Source: Verticillium longisporum
Taxonomy: Eukaryota; Ascomycota; Sordariomycetes; Glomerellales; Plectosphaerellaceae
Length of the DNA: 64,000 nt
NCBI GenBank assembly: GCA_019188255.1
Contig: JAETXT010000005.1
Coordinates: forward strand, 1,054,001 to 1,118,000
Reading direction: 5' to 3'
Of the stretch, positions 12,041 to 22,622 are shown piece by piece. Each line of letters starts with the position of its first letter. The stretch's first letter is position 1. Under the pieces are notes generated by a model. The model worked only from the letters and a program-made list of their open reading frames with translations. It was not told the origin of the DNA and did no database searches. The position numbers and the translations under genes were made by a program.

Positions 12041-12494
12041 TCACCACCCCTCGTCAAGCTCGACGAGAGCCCCGTATCCTCCCTTCACAACGACCTCTGT
12101 ATCGACCAGAAATACAGCCATCAACCTACCCGGCTTTTCCTTGCTGTAATTGTCACTGACAGTATGGTGGCATCCGGGGTGCTCCACAAAGCTCTCTCCA
12201 ACCTCATAGACCTTCGGCGGGTTTCCATTCATGCCGCTCAGAATCTGACCTTCCAGAACAGTCGCCACAACCGTAGCACCGGCATGTCTATGGGGGGGCG
12301 TCCAGCCGCCGGGAGGAAAGGCGACCTCGAGGGCAATGATCGATTTCCCCGGAGCATTCTTCAACTCGTGGTCGTAGAGGACGGTGCCTTTCTCGCGGGG
12401 GCGTGCGCTGGCGTAACACTAGGTAAGTCTAACGGCAAAAAGATTTTGTGGCCGAAGTCTCAGCTCACCGAAGTTCTTCGTTGCTTGGATCCAT
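12041..12494 (-). CDS. Small single-domain cupin protein
   Basis: Two exons (12494-12469, 12407-12041) give 130 residues. The core is one cupin beta-barrel: motif 1 spans PPGGWTPPHRHAGATVV with the HxH metal ligands, then VLEGQI, and motif 2 carries HPGCHH. Small cupins bind Fe, Mn, Ni or Zn and act as dioxygenases, isomerases or binding proteins; the reaction here cannot be assigned. The splice choice CG|GTGAGC to GCCAG|C is the one that restores phase, and the start at 12494 follows from it. The gene is divergently transcribed from the MDR oxidoreductase across a 457-bp promoter with two TACCCGA-type palindromes, which suggests the two are co-regulated. Confidence 0.75.
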
Positions 12495-12951
12495 TGTTCG
12501 AGGTGGGTGTCTCGTGGTTCACGAGTGTATTGGGGACTTGGAGGAGATGTCGTCTAGGTGAAGAGATCAGGATGAACGCTTCATTGCCTTGTGGATTCTT
12601 TGTCGGGGATTAAATACACGAATCCCATTAGACAACTCAGCATCTCTGTGTTTCCGTGGTTTCTTTCTATTCCATCTCCTTCGAGATGCCTGCATGCCGA
12701 AAGTCCGGGACTCGTGAATACCCGAATCGGGTACTCATCGGGTACCCGTTACGTCACCTGCTGCCGTTTCCCGATGCCTCAACACCGGGTTGCCGCCGGG
12801 TGAAACCCCGACTTTTTTCCTCTGGATGGATGTCATTGCAAAAAAATAGCTGTAGAGAGTAGCTTTTTATTGAGCATGCGAAAACAGACACGAGCAACAC
12901 AACCTAGCGCACCATACTGTTATCACCGCCAACCCGCGCCGACACGCCACG
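12495..12951. promoter_or_regulatory. Divergent promoter with TACCCGA palindromes
   Basis: Between the cupin and MDR starts lie a perfect 7-1-7 inverted repeat TACCCGA-A-TCGGGTA at 12719-12733 and a perfect 10-bp palindrome CGGGTACCCG at 12739-12748. Inverted CGG-type half sites are the usual targets of Zn2Cys6 regulators. The same TACCCGA word recurs at 16024-16058 upstream of the nearby regulator gene. Confidence 0.6.
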
Positions 12952-13950
12952 ATGAAGGCAGTTCAACTTCTCGGAGAGATGGGCTCTCCCAGAATCGTTA
13001 CCAACAGTGCCATGGAAAAGCCAACCCCCACCGGCTGTGACATCCTTGTCAGTGTCTTTGCAGCTGGAGTCACTGGCGACGCCGTCACGTGGCCCGAGAC
13101 ATACGCGACACCATCCCGCATCCCAGGCCACGAAGTCTCAGGCAGTATTGCTGCCTTTGGTCCGGACTACGCCGGCGGCCTCGTCCTTGGCCAGCTTATC
13201 TACGCATTCATCTCGGCGGAGAGGGGCCAGGGTCAGGCGGACTTTGTCGTTTGCTCTCCCAATGAAGTAGCCCCCAAGCCGACGACAATCAGCCACGCCG
13301 AGGCGGCTGCGCTGCCCATTCCCTTGCTGACGGCGTGGGAAGCCCTGAAAGACCATGGGAATATGTCTGCGGGAATGGGCGTCCTCGTCACCGGAGCTTC
13401 GGGCGCTGTTGGGTCCCTCTCTGTGCAGATGGCCGCTCAAGTGAAAGATTCCCGAGTCATCGCGCTTGCGTCCTCGCAGCACCACAAATGGCTGCAGACG
13501 CTCGGCGCAACCGAGACAATCGACTACAAGACGGAAGGCTGGGAGGCAACAGTTCAGGCAGTCGATGTCGTCTTCGACACGGTCGGAGGCGACATACTGA
13601 CCAAAGCATGGAACACCATCAAGGACCGCGGTATCATCATCACTGTCGGCGATCCAGCACCAGCATGGGCGTTTGGAAAGGCGGAACCGAGAGAGGCGAG
13701 CCAGCATCCAAATGCGCGGTATAAGTACTTCATTGTTTCCCCTAATGCGAAGCGGTTGGCTGAGGCCGCTACCTTGGTTGACGAGGGCGGCATCAAGTCG
13801 TTGGCAGTGGAAAGGTTTTCGTTTGACGACGCGTCAGAGGCATGGGCATTCGCTAGGAGAAGAGGGCGAGGCAAGAAGGCTGTTATTGATTTTGAAGGGA
13901 AATGCCCTAGAAGCGGAGCATCTGTGCCGGATGGAAATATCTCTCCTTGA
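12952..13950 (+). CDS. MDR-family NAD(P)H:quinone reductase / zinc-free alcohol dehydrogenase-like protein
   Basis: Single exon, 332 residues. The N-terminal GroES-like half carries IPGHEVSG. The Rossmann half carries VLVTGASGAVGSLSVQMA (about residues 143-160), the nucleotide-binding GxGxxG-type loop of the quinone oxidoreductase branch of the medium-chain dehydrogenases. No structural-zinc four-Cys lobe is present, so a zinc-independent NADPH-dependent reductase acting on a quinone or an alpha,beta-unsaturated carbonyl is likely. It shares its promoter with the cupin gene, and its stop lies 44 bp from the stop of the convergent Zn2Cys6 gene. The three genes look like a small redox unit, which is an inference from spacing and shared motifs. 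Confidence 0.88.
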   Translation: MKAVQLLGEMGSPRIVTNSAMEKPTPTGCDILVSVFAAGVTGDAVTWPETYATPSRIPGHEVSGSIAAFGPDYAGGLVLGQLIYAFISAERGQGQADFVVCSPNEVAPKPTTISHAEAAALPIPLLTAWEALKDHGNMSAGMGVLVTGASGAVGSLSVQMAAQVKDSRVIALASSQHHKWLQTLGATETIDYKTEGWEATVQAVDVVFDTVGGDILTKAWNTIKDRGIIITVGDPAPAWAFGKAEPREASQHPNARYKYFIVSPNAKRLAEAATLVDEGGIKSLAVERFSFDDASEAWAFARRRGRGKKAVIDFEGKCPRSGASVPDGNISP

Positions 13951-13994
13951 CATATACAACAACACCATTAAAGCTGGCACCATTACAGGCCACG

Positions 13995-15921
13995 TCAATT
14001 TTCTTGCGGCCACCAAGTGAAATCGCCTTGCAGCTCGTCAATGCTGAACCACTCCGAGACAGGATCCTGTGATGTAGAAATGGCTGACTGGCCGTTGTCG
14101 AGATTCTGAGCGATCGAGAGGCACGTCTCTAGTTCGTCTCCATCGTTCTCTAAAGCCGACATTGGGCCTCCATTTGATGTGCCTCTGCTTGAAGAAGGGT
14201 CATTGTACGCATCACCGGCCGCGTTTGGCCTTCCCTCTAGACATAAGACGTGCCTCGCGATCGTCTGAATCTCCCCCACGTTCGCTGCCGTGCGAGGCCA
14301 AACTTCACCAAGGGTCTTCAGACACCCAACAGTCATACGAATCTGATCCCTCGCAACAGCAAGCTCCTTCCCTTTGAGCAGATACCTACATGCGGAGAGC
14401 AACGCCAGCGTGCCCTCGCTGACCATGCACGTCGTAAACGGCGTGTGGTGGAACGGCCGAGCCGGCAGCGCGAGGAGCCGAATCTGTGCCTCGACAGCGC
14501 GGATCACACGGATTGTGTGCACATTGATGAGATCGGCACTTGCTCTGCCGCGGGCTGGCTCTCGTGCGCAGCTCGAGATGTCCTCCACGGTGTTGAATCT
14601 GAGGTCGGAGAGGGGTCTGTGCAGGCCAATGGTGGTGACGTGGATAACGAGGTGCGCTTGGAACATCAGCTCGTCGATATTGCCTGATGCATCGAGGGTG
14701 CGTTTCTTGTCCTCTGGAAGGAGCAGCAGCCAACCGTCTGTGGCCGAGTCGGCTGCTTCGAGAATATGCAGAGACGATACCGCGTCAGGCTTGACAGATG
14801 ATGTCCGGGACAGGGCGAGCGACGCGCACCGGACAGCCCCGATGAGGTAGGCAAAGGAGGAAAAGGGAGGTGTTTCCGGCAAGAACTCGCGGGAATCGAA
14901 TTCGTCCAAGGTTCTTGGAAGGGGGATGTTCTGCAAAAGGTCAGGAGCCTTTCTTGTGCCACGCGTTTCCGCCAGCATCACTCACGCCAGACTCATACTC
15001 CGACTCGTGGCAGGGCAGATCGACCGTGGCCTCCGCATCCTGGAGGGAAAAGTCTTCGCGACCCAGAGTCCCTGCATAGTACGCATCAAGCACGTACAGC
15101 ATCCACCAGGTCCGCCGCCAGCTTTCCTCCAGGACGGGATCGCCCTGTCCGTGTGCTGTCGCAAACGCGCGTTCGTTAAGCCCCATGTCGAGGGCGCATT
15201 GCAACGCCTCATTCATCAGTTGTCTTGCGCCTGAAACGGAACCGTACCAAAACTTGGCAATCGAGAGCAGTAGACGGGCTTGTACCGCCACTGGCCTCTC
15301 ACACGAACTGCTCGACAGACAGCTGAGGATCTCTGTTTCGAGAGACGACGGCCATTCGCGTACATCGTAAATGTGACCAACGAGGCGCAGAGCGACAACG
15401 AGGGGCTTCCAAGTGGACATGTTCGATACGTCGCTGCACAACTTGACGAGGCACTTCTGCGGCGGGACAAACGGATGAAGCCGGTGGAAGTTGGCGTAGT
15501 ACAGGCTCACAAGCCTGTCCTGAGCGACATTGCAGTCAATGTCCAGCGGCGCCACTGCCGATACGGTGACGGTAGATGCCAATCCGTCACGGTCTTGCGA
15601 TGAGATGTCATGGCATAGCGTTGTTGGTATGCTGCTATGGATGTCGTCGCTGTAGACCGGCGAGAGGAGCGGACCGTGGGCCGCCTCCTGCGCGGCGGCG
15701 CATTGTTTACGCCGCTCTGCTACCGCTGCCAGAGCAGCACGGTCGAGACCGCCGCGGCGAGACTGAGCATAGGTGCAGGTCTCTTGGGTGTTAGTACATC
15801 GTGTGCATTGTGGTCGGCGGCCGTCACACTTGAGATGACGTGAGCGGCACGGCAGACAGGCCAGCGACGAGCGCGAGGCCCTCTTCCCGGCCGCCTTGCC
15901 GGGGCGTGACTCGGTCGACAT
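13995..15921 (-). CDS. Zn2Cys6 transcription factor with fungal-specific TF domain
   Basis: Two exons (15921-14986, 14930-13995) joined in phase 0 give 623 residues. The zinc cluster uses Cys 22, 25, 32, 39, 42 and 49 (spacing 2-6-6-2-6), preceded by a basic segment. The middle region carries the fungal-specific transcription factor domain, recognisable from LYYANFHRLHPFVP and SWRRTWWMLYVLDAYY. It is expected to bind CGG-containing sites in the nucleus. Its own upstream region (16024-16058) holds TACCCGA and GGGTACCCGA words like those in the cupin/MDR promoter, so autoregulation plus control of the two neighbours is plausible. The ligand or inducer is unknown. Confidence 0.9.
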
Positions 15922-16978
15922 TGCTGTGCTGCAGGCTAATTGATGGTGGTTGTGATGACGGGACTTCGGAGGGAATTAGGTTGGAACGGGGTGGGGTAGT
16001 CGAAGCTTGTGTGACTCTGCGGATACCCGAAAGTATATCTGCAGATCTGGGTACCCGAGGGCCCGAACGAACGAATTGCCTTGGGACTGGGTATCATTGC
16101 ATTCCTCATAGCACCACGGCTGCAGATGAACGGGATAGACGTTGGAAGAAGACTCTCATGACACGGGTATCAGTGCTTGTTCTGGAGCACAGTGAAGAGG
16201 TCTTCATGCGTGATCCGCGGGCAGCCAGGATATAGGTAGGGGGTCGGAATGCATCTCAACCCTGGCCCTCTGCAGTCCTTATACATACGTTCTCGTAGTC
16301 CTCGGCCCCTAATAGGGCCCCCTTTTCGGCGGATACGCAGGGCCACCTCACGCCAAGCGGCCAATTTCAAGATTGAAGGGCTAAAACTACTTTTCTGTAC
16401 GGACAGAACTGTCAGACCTATCTAGTAGAAGCCGAAGTATCGCGTGCCTTGATCGTAGCACATGGAAAAATGGCAGCGGAGGCCCAATGCTACGAGGAGA
16501 CGCTGGTTGTACTGGCCTCGTCTGGCATTGGATGTGGTCGAATACATGGCCGGGCGGACACGTGCGAGATACGTGCCTCATAAACCTGAAGCACCAGACT
16601 TGAAAGCCCAGGCGTGAGCCGTTCAACTCATGGGTAGACCCTTCCTAGTCACAGTGAGGAACGATTGCCACCTACTGGTCCCGTCAGACTACTCCAGCCG
16701 ATTCACCCGGGCGATTCCAACAAAAGGCACGATAGCCATTGCGATACTCACATCGTATCAACCTGGATAGATCAAGTGGTCAGCGGTGGCCTTCCACCCC
16801 GACAAGTCCAGCCTGACAGCACCGGAACCAGACACAAGACAGATGAACATCTAAATCAATCAGTTCTGCCCCCCCCTTTGCGGACAAGTATCAAATCTAT
16901 TTGGAGCCACGTCGCGAAAGCCTCGTATGTCCAGTCAACCCCCTATGTACACTCGCCAGCAACGTCCCTCCGCACGAC
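15922..16978. other. Intergenic region with regulator promoter
   Basis: Promoter of the Zn2Cys6 gene at the left and the 3' flank of the RTA1 gene at the right. Short ORFs only. Apart from the TACCCGA words nothing distinctive is seen. Confidence 0.55.
16024..16058. promoter_or_regulatory. TACCCGA-type motif pair upstream of the Zn2Cys6 gene
   Basis: TACCCGA at 16024-16030 and TGGGTACCCGA at 16048-16058, about 100-140 bp upstream of the regulator's ATG. They match the palindromic words in the cupin/MDR promoter. A binding function is inferred. Confidence 0.5.
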
Positions 16979-18232
16979 CTACGCCGACTCCCTCCCCGAC
17001 TCTTCAGTCTTGCTGCCCTCCTTGGACGAGGTCGCTACGCTCTTCGACTCGGTGACGACGCCCTCCTCGGGCGATGCAGCGCCGCTCTTGGCCTTCCTGG
17101 TGCCGGCCATCTGCGGGAAGAAGATGCCGGGGTGAAAGGCCGTCAGCAGCGAGACGGCGACGAGGACGAGGGTCGCGTCGAGGATCATGAACGAGATTTC
17201 GTCCTGCATGATGTGGTTCTGGAGCGTGTTAGCAGTGGACAAGAGACGCGGGAACCGTCAAGTGTTGGTGTCACATTCGTGGAGTCACCAGAACGCAAGG
17301 AAAAAGAGGGCAACGTACTCCCCAACCGCCAGCCATCTCGACAATTCTGCACAAACGTCAGCGCGCTGTTTTCTCTCGAAACGGCACCCTCCCCAACGAC
17401 ATGTTCCCAAACGGGCACAGGAGCGACGAACCGGTAAACGCATCGAATGATAATAGCCGTAAACGCCCCGGCGATGCCGCACACAAACTTCCTGAACCGG
17501 CCGTCCCGGTACACGGCGAGCGCGCCGGCGTCGGGGCCGTCGCCGTCGCGCACCCAGCGGCGCACGCGCACCCAGTAGTCGACGCCCATGATGCCGAAGA
17601 AGAGCAGCACGACGACCTGCAGCGCGACGCCCGAGATGATCATGCGGTTGCCGTGGCTCAGCAGGGCGGCGTTGGTGCGGCCGGCGGCGGCCGAGACGCC
17701 GCCGCCGATGGCCTGCAGGACGAGGCACGAGAGGTCGGCGGGCAGGAAGATCCAGGGGTAGAGGCGTGGGCGGATGCGGGACAGCGGCGGGCTCAGGGCG
17801 AGGGCGACGTGCTTGAGCGTCAGGTAGATGGCGACGCAGAGCATCGTCGGCGCCAGGATGATGGCGCAGATCTGCAGCTGGAAGGCGTCCGAGTTCCAGG
17901 GGTTGTCGTTGAGGAGGACGCGGCCGGCGTAGCCTGTTGCGTCGTTGTTAGTGCTCCTCGCGATTTCTGAGCAGAGATGTGAATAGGAGAAGAATACCAG
18001 CCGTCTCAAGGAGGGCGCCGCCCGTGACGGCAGCCATGTAGGCCCATGTCCGCTTCTTGATGCCGATGTAGCCAGAGGCAATGGTCACGATGCCAAAGGC
18101 GACGGCGAAGAAAATGTTGGCGCCAACGTTGGGGTAGTACCCCAGCACCGTGGCCTCGACGGGACAGTAGATGCTGATCTCGCTGCACTCGTCAAACGGC
18201 CGACGGATCGTTTCGTTGTGGGCGTCCGACAT
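16979..18232 (-). CDS. RTA1-like seven-helix membrane protein (lipid-translocating exporter family)
   Basis: Four exons (18232-17998, 17933-17432, 17346-17319, 17218-16979) give 334 residues. Seven hydrophobic segments are spread over residues about 30-290. The RTA1 signatures are visible: ETAGYAGR at the second helix, the NRMIISG-type loop, and CVYR followed by EMAGGWG and MQDEISF across the small 28-nt exon 3. The family includes yeast Rsb1, Rta1 and Pug1, linked to lipid flip/flop, sterol-drug resistance and haem or protoporphyrin handling. The C-terminal about 50 residues are Ser/Glu/Lys-rich and probably cytosolic. Intron 2 uses a GTTCGT donor and intron 1 a GTATTC donor, both supported by restored family motifs. 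Confidence 0.9.
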
Positions 18233-18380
18233 GGCGAGCAGCTAGGGTGGTCGTCAGATGCAAGGTTATGGGACGAGAATGGTTGATCTGCGGCTGTGAG
18301 GAGATGCTAGGCAAGCCACGTCCACGGCTAGCTCGGGATCAAGAAACAAGCAAGCAATGCTGAGAAAGCGAGAGCGAGAA

Positions 18381-18406
18381 AAGAGAGAGAGAGAGAGAGA
18401 AGAGAA
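18381..18406. repeat. GA dinucleotide tract
   Basis: About ten GA units within a longer purine-only stretch, about 150 bp upstream of the RTA1 start. Confidence 0.8.
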
Positions 18407-19015
18407 AAAGGGGTGTGTGGCAGATCAATGGTCTACAAAAGGACGAGGACGCGCCCCTCAGGATGATGGCAGACAGTCAAATAGAGGACGGAACCGGGGA
18501 GACGGCAACATGAACACACAAGCTTCTTTCTCTCATTCTTAGCAAGCACAAGCATCGCGCCAAGAATGGGCATCCCCGGCCGCTCTAGAACCCGTTACAA
18601 GGCAAGCGGCTAATCGCAGTGCATGGCGCGCTCGCACTCGGCATCTCGCACTCGAAAAAACGGACCCCGCAAGCGTGGGACGCACGTTGTGGTCGATTTC
18701 GCTTAAGCGCAGACGCTCAAAGAGGCAAGTCGCGGGTCCGGGGGGCGTGAGCGTTGAGTGGTGGAACGAGGCCGTAGGAGGAGGGGTCATGACGCTTGGC
18801 GGAGCAGGGCTGTGCATTCGTCTGACGGGTCCTGGAGATGAGGCCGCAAGTCCGAGACGAAGCGAAGGTGGTCGAGGGTCGCGACGATCGGGCCGGCACC
18901 GTGGCAGGGTTTAAGCTTGAAATGTACGAGGTCGGCGATCGGCACAATGGATAAGCCGCCCGATTCGCCCGAGAAACATGGGGCCAATGTGAAATGGGAA
19001 AGGAATTCGTTGTTT

Positions 19016-19052
19016 GTTTGTCTCTTTTGTTTGTCTCTTTTGTTTGTCTCTT
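19016..19052. repeat. 13-bp tandem repeat, about 2.9 copies
   Basis: Unit GTTTGTCTCTTTT repeated head to tail, just beyond the stop codon of APL6 on the other strand. Confidence 0.85.
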
Positions 19053-19125
19053 CATGGTATTCGCCAGGCCGTCAAAAACGTTGGCCTGGATGAAGGCGGG
19101 ATTTGACGGGCACAGCCAGGTCAGT

Positions 19126-21767
19126 TCATGGTGATTTGACGAGCCGGTCATTCTCCTCTTCACCCTCGCTTGACTCCTCTTCGTATTCGTCTTCATCGTC
19201 GTCGTCCTCTTCCTCCTCCTCTTCATCGCTGTCCGTCTCGGCGTCCTCTTCATCGTCATCATCGTCGGCTTCTTCCTCTGCAAGCCAATCATCGAGTGAT
19301 TTCGCCCCTACCGCTTCGCCCTGCCCACCCTGCCCACCCTGCGCGCCCAGTCCATTCGACCTCGCGACGACCGCGCTCGGCGCCGATCTCGCGGCGCTGT
19401 CGAGGCGCTGACTCGCCGGCACGACCCTGTCCTCGCCGTAGGCCGGCGTCGGCGGCTCCGTGTCGCGCAGTCGGGGGTCCGGCTCGTGGCCGTCGGCGAC
19501 CCAGGGCGGCAGGGCTTCGTAGCCTCGCAGGCCGTGGACGCCTCCGCCGCCGGCCAGCACGAGCGTCGCTGAGCCGAGCGGGAAGCCCTTGCGCGTCTCG
19601 GAGGGGCTCGGCGCCTGGGGGGCGGGCTTGGGCGCCAGGAGCATCAGCGTCGCCAGCTGCGGCACCGACAGGAGGGCGCGGTACATCCTGGCGCGGTCGC
19701 GGAGGTCGTAGGACGTGTCGTAGCGGACGAGGAGCAGCACGTAGTCCCACAGCTTGGCGACGACGTGCTCGTCCTGGTTGGGCTCGGGCGTCTTGGGCGT
19801 CTCGGGCGTCTCGGGCGTCTTGTCCTCGGCCTGGCGGTTGATGTGGTGCAGGTAGACCTTGGCGGCGAGCAGGACAATCTGGCGCTTGGCTGCCTCGGAC
19901 TCGCTGGCAAAGTCCTTGACCAGGATGCGCAGCACGTCGGCGGCGATGTTGTCCTCGCCGTTGATGCCGGCAAACTCGCCGACGAGCCAGATGATGGTGG
20001 CGCGGGCCTGGGGGTCGGTCGCCGAGTCGAGGTTCTTGGCGAGGCGGACGACGGTGGCAATGTGGCCCTCGGGGTCCTGCTGAATCAGGTGTCGGATGAC
20101 AGTCAGGGACTCGGCCGCCAGCGTGCCGTCGAGACTGGTGATCTGGGCGAGCAGCAGTCGCAGGCAGCGAGGGGCCGTGGTGGCGTCGGCCTGGGCACAG
20201 CGGCCGATGGCGCGGACGGCCTCCTTGACGAGGGCCTTGTCGGTGGACCCCGAAAAGTGTTCGAGCTCGCTGAGGATGAGGCTCTTGACGCGGGCCGTGG
20301 CGTGGGGGAAGATGAGGGTCAGGACCTCGAGCTTGAGCTCCCAGACCGGCGGAGGGTCGGTAGCGCGGATGAGAAAGTGGTTGGCGTACTTGACAAAGTC
20401 TTGCGGGCTCGAGAGGCAGACGGACACTATGTTGTAGAGGGCAATCTGCTGGACATCCTGCGGGCCGCGCAGCAGGGCGATGAGGGGCCCGACGGCGGCC
20501 TTGAGGTACTCGGGCGTGCCAATGTCGGTGTAGCATCGCGTCGTGGCGATGACGACGGCCGAGTTGCGGCTCTGCAGCAGCGGCCTGATGCCGTTGAGCA
20601 GCAGCACGAGGTCGGGGTCGAGCACGGGCACCTGGTGTGAGTCGCCGGATGATGCAGAGTCGCCGTGCCGTGGAGGGGTGTCGCCGTGCCGTGGAGGGGT
20701 GTCGCCGTGCCGTGGAGGGGTGTCGCCGTAGCCTGGTGACGGGGTCTCGCCGTAGAATTCGCCCAGGTCCGGCGTCTTGGTCGCCGTGTGTGCCGTGTGT
20801 GTCTTGGGGGGGCCCGTCGAGACGCTGCGCATGCGCCTGGGAAAGCAGCGCCGCGCGTAGCAGGTCATCATGCGCAGGGTCGTCATCTGGCTCCACTCGT
20901 CCATGTCGACAATCTTCCTGACGAGGCCGCGGTAGTGCCTGTGGACGAGGTCGATGCGGTCGGGGCAGACGTCGATCCAGGCGGCGACGGCGGCGCCGGC
21001 GACAAAGTACTGGCGGTCGGCGAGCAGGGCGGCGAGGTAGTCGACGAGCTGGGGCCGCTGGGCGGGGTCGAGGCGGTAGCACTTGGGGATGGCGAGGGCG
21101 GCGGCGCGGCGCACAAAGGGGCTCATGTCGGCGACGCCCTTTTTGATGGCGAGCGAGACGATCTGGCTGATGACGGGGACGCGGATGCCGGACATGGTCT
21201 TGAGGGCGAGGGCGCGGACCTGGGGGTTCGTGTCGGAGAGGGACTTTTGGATCGTGTTGATGGAGAGCAGGGCGAGGTCGGGCTCTTGCTCGGCGTGGTG
21301 GATGAGGTAGATGTAGACGAGCTTTTTGATCTCAATGTTGGGCGAGGCGACGTTCTTGACGACGGACGAGAAGAAGGGCAGCGTCTTCTGGGCGCGGTAC
21401 ATCATCTGGGACATGTCAGCTTGTCTGTGGGACGTTCTCCGTGGTGCGGTTCTCGTGGTATGGTCAGTGGTGGGCGTACCGAGATGACGCGGCGCAAGCC
21501 CTCGAGAATCTCGCGATCATTCCGGCTGTCGAGCAGTTTCTTGATCTGGTTCCGGTCGAGGGGTCGCGAAGAAGCGCGTGAGCTGCGCGCAGCCGAGGCG
21601 GCATCGAGGGTGAGCTCCCGGGCTGGGACGAAGAGTTAGCTGGAGCTCGCCAAGGTGCGGTGCGGTGCGGGGCGAGGGCGAGGGCGAGGGCGAGGGACGA
21701 AGCGGCGGGGGATAGAGAAAGACGCACCGCTCTCGAGAAGATCGGATATCCTCGCTATAGACTCCAT
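19126..21767 (-). CDS. APL6: AP-3 adaptor complex subunit beta
   Basis: Three exons (21767-21728, 21622-21480, 21405-19126) encode 820 residues. The N-terminus opens with a short helix. NDREILEGLRRVIS then MMYRAQKTLPFFSSVVKNVA lead into the adaptin alpha-solenoid (to about residue 650). IKKLVYIYLIHHAEQEPDLALLSIN is characteristic of beta-adaptins. The C-terminus is an Asp/Glu-rich tail of about 60 residues, as in AP-3 beta hinge regions; no ear domain is evident. The AP-3 complex sorts cargo from Golgi/endosomes directly to the vacuole. A loop in the solenoid carries three perfect tandem copies of a 21-bp unit (GDTPPRH), an insertion unlikely to be conserved. The first two short exons were assigned by phase and match the expected start of the family. 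Confidence 0.92.
20660..20722 (-). repeat. Three perfect tandem copies of a 21-bp coding unit in APL6
   Basis: Each copy encodes GDTPPRH in a presumably disordered loop of the beta-adaptin. The length is a multiple of three, so copy-number change would keep the frame. Confidence 0.9.
21668..21696. repeat. GGGCGA hexamer repeat in APL6 intron 1
   Basis: Four to five GGGCGA-type units. They lie inside the first intron of the AP-3 beta gene, close to the donor. Confidence 0.8.
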
Positions 21768-22622
21768 CTCGACGGCGCTCGAGGGTGCCGGAGGAGTTGG
21801 GGGTGGTGGATGATGAGGGGTGAGGTTGACCGAGGCGAGGGGAGCTTGGTGATGCGGCTGGCAGGAATGACGTGCCGCGCCTGGCGTCGGTCATGGATGA
21901 GCGTGGCAGCCTGGCGAGGCAGCTGGCGCGGCAGCTGGCGAAGCAGCTGGCGAGTGTGGCAGCTGGCGAAGGTGGCAGCCTTGTGAAGGTGGGGAGCTGC
22001 CGAGGGGCTTCCTTGCCTGGCAGCCTGGCAGGATGGGTGACTGAGGTGTGTTCAGGCTGTTGAGATTACAGTGGATGTTGAGATTACAGGGACTGGTTGG
22101 GCCCTAAGCGCTGGACGGCCCTGACAGGTGGTCGACAAAAATGCCCCCAAAGGAGAGCCCGTACAGCCTGTTGTTCTGTCGAGTGCTTGCGAGTATCAAC
22201 TGCCTGCCCGAACATGGTGTTTTTTTATTTCGTAGTTTTTTTATTGTGATTTTATAGTCTCAAGAAAAGATTGAAGTGCCACATGGTCAAAGCAGGACGA
22301 TATACTGAGGCAAATCTCCGCTTTCTCATTCTCCATGGCCTCCAATGCCCAAGCTGATCGCCACCAAGCACCAGACCTCTTGATGGTTCCATGCGAAGCA
22401 GGTCGAGAAGACGAAAGGATTATAACTAATAATAGAAAATGATTTTGAAATCAAATTGAATTGATAACTGGTCATTGTATCTCACGACCCGAGCTTAATA
22501 CCTTCCTAGGGTTTGCTCTGTGGGCGCCATCTACTACTTCCCCATAAACAACCCACCAGAGCATCACCACGCTGCATCACCACATCATACTCACTCTGCC
22601 CACATCCAATGCCACGCCCACC
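21768..22622. other. Divergent promoter of APL6 and an unknown gene
   Basis: The APL6 side carries an imperfect GCAGCTGGCG minisatellite (21905-21979). The centre is AT-rich (around 22220-22460). No gene is seen. Confidence 0.6.
21905..21979. repeat. Imperfect minisatellite of GCAGCTGGCG units
   Basis: About six degenerate copies of a 10-14 bp unit, 140-210 bp upstream of the APL6 start. Each unit includes the CAGCTG palindrome or a near match. Confidence 0.8.

Larger units (their letters stand above)
18233..19125. other. Intergenic region with simple repeats
   Basis: Promoter of the RTA1 gene at the left and the 3' flank of APL6 at the right. It contains a GA-rich tract and a 13-bp tandem repeat. 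No gene is supported. Confidence 0.55.

Noticed and set aside
17401..17970. 189-codon plus-strand ORF
   Set aside because: Antisense shadow of the RTA1 gene.
19289..21082. 597-codon minus-strand ORF
   Set aside because: An alternative-frame shadow of the AP-3 beta gene, Arg/Pro-rich and without domains.
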